From: Bacteroidota bacterium
GTDB taxonomy: Bacteria > Bacteroidota > Bacteroidia > Bacteroidales > VadinHA17
DNA length: 6,239 bases
Direction: 5' to 3'
Assembly: GCA_023430725.1 (NCBI GenBank)
Contig: JAEYZD010000170.1
Location: 1 to 6,239 of the forward strand
In this document: positions 5,467-6,239 of the stretch, piece after piece
Layout of the letters: every line of letters starts with the position of its first letter
Position numbering within the stretch: the stretch's first letter is position 1
The notes under the pieces: model-generated
Databases searched by the model: none
The model's input: only the letters and a program-made list of their open reading frames with translations
What the model was told of the DNA's origin: nothing
Program-made: the position numbers and the translations under genes

Positions 5467-6239
5467 TTACATTTTTTTTGCATTTAGTATCTCGAGCAGA
5501 GGGGAGAAAGACCTGACTGTAATAAGGTGGTCGGCAACCAGGTTCAGGTACTTGTTCTGCGAGAAGAATGAGATCCCTGTCCCGCATTCACGAACCATGC
5601 AGATATCATTATCACTGTCACCAATGGCGGTGATATTGTTTATATCGATGCCATAACTGTCAGAAAGCTGCCTGATCACATTCGATTTGCAGTATTCGTG
5701 GCTGCACTGGCTCTGCTTGGTCCTCAGGAAATAAGACGGGATTTTCACTTCGCCTGTAGCAACGCTCCTTGAGAACTCAAGTTCGTTGGCAACTGAAAAA
5801 TCCATCCCCAGCTTGTTCTTGATATGGTTGGTGACAACATCGTAGCTGTCGCTGATTATACCGCAGATGTACCCGCTCTTCTTCAGCTCAGTAACCACTT
5901 CAAGCGCATCCTCAACAATCGGAATAGTGTCAACAACGTCAAGTACCTCCTTGACGCTGTGTCCTTTCATGAGGGTGGCTATGAGCTTGGTCCTCATGAT
6001 TGCAGTGTCATTATGAGTCACTATGTTGATCAGATCCTCCTCGAAACCAAGCAACTGCGATGCAGTGGTTATGAAGCTGCCCTTCAGCAGTGTGTTGTCC
6101 ATGTCGAAGATCACCATCTTCGATAGTCCTTTCCTGTTCTCACGAAGGGCATATTCCATCTGGGTCCGCAGGGTGTCGACCTTCTTCAGGGTATCCCCCT
6201 CCTTAGACTGAAGCGGTTCTCCCCGGCTTATGATAGCCC
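5467..6239 (-). CDS. SerB-like HAD-IB phosphatase, probably 5'-truncated by the window edge
   Basis: The protein shows all four HAD phosphatase motifs, numbered from the internal ATG at 6159: VIFDMDNTLL (nucleophile Asp19 and Asp21), GIISDSYD (Ser103), a Lys-bearing segment CKSNVIRQL (Lys158), and AIGDSDNDICMV (Asp181, Asp185). The order, alpha-helical cap and length match phosphoserine phosphatase (SerB) and related HAD-IB enzymes, which release phosphate from phosphoserine or similar small substrates in the cytosol. The frame has no stop and no ATG, GTG or TTG between 6160 and the right edge and reads like protein (SRGEPLQSKEGDTLKKVDTLRTQ). The real start is therefore probably outside the window, with an additional N-terminal domain, as in longer Bacteroidota SerB-like proteins (ACT-type domain is a guess). 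A start at 6159 remains possible. The reading frame ends with Ala-Lys-Lys-Met encoded over a run of eight A. SerB activity itself is not proven, since HAD-IB enzymes vary in substrate. Confidence 0.85.
   Translation of the reverse strand, partial: AIISRGEPLQSKEGDTLKKVDTLRTQMEYALRENRKGLSKMVIFDMDNTLLKGSFITTASQLLGFEEDLINIVTHNDTAIMRTKLIATLMKGHSVKEVLDVVDTIPIVEDALEVVTELKKSGYICGIISDSYDVVTNHIKNKLGMDFSVANELEFSRSVATGEVKIPSYFLRTKQSQCSHEYCKSNVIRQLSDSYGIDINNITAIGDSDNDICMVRECGTGISFFSQNKYLNLVADHLITVRSFSPLLEILNAKKM

Noticed and set aside
5472..5479. Run of eight A (minus strand) at the end of the HAD gene as a possible programmed frameshift site
   Set aside because: It lies only a few codons from the stop, so slippage would hardly change the product. 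It encodes the ordinary Lys-Lys-Met end.

Overview
This window looks like an ordinary chromosomal stretch of a Bacteroidota genome with moderate GC, possibly Bacteroidales or Marinilabiliales-like. The evidence is a type IX secretion (T9SS) sorting domain on one protein, a lipoprotein DUF1080 gene, a DUF5009/HGSNAT-type membrane acyltransferase, TAnnTTTG-like promoter boxes, and gene starts with poor or absent Shine-Dalgarno sequences but A-rich leaders. The exact genus cannot be read from the sequence.

Left half (+ strand): the 3' half of dxs (isoprenoid precursor synthesis) enters from the left edge and ends at 965. Next is a DUF1080 lipoprotein gene (1056-1820), then a 163-bp non-coding stretch. 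That stretch holds a small perfect palindrome and a tandem heptanucleotide repeat that runs directly into the 5' end of a tRNA-Leu(CAA) gene (1984-2067). A strong intrinsic terminator follows the tRNA. A promoter-like box then precedes a multi-pass membrane protein of the DUF5009/heparan-alpha-glucosaminide N-acetyltransferase family (2142-3329).

Right half (- strand, convergent with the left): three closely spaced genes are probably co-transcribed from right to left. They are a SerB-like HAD phosphatase whose frame runs off the right edge, a 198-residue secreted protein of unknown function with LTxxQ-like motifs, and a secreted SEL1-repeat protein with a C-terminal T9SS sorting domain. The last two are 7 bp apart and both have signal peptides, so they may work together in the cell envelope.

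There is no CRISPR array, transposase, phage gene, toxin-antitoxin pair or recognisable defence locus here, and no clear sign of a new multi-gene system. The points most worth a second look are the GACTGRR heptamer repeats (against the tRNA, and in inverted, degenerate form inside the 3' end of dxs) and the secreted SEL1/unknown-domain/T9SS protein with its uncharacterised partner.
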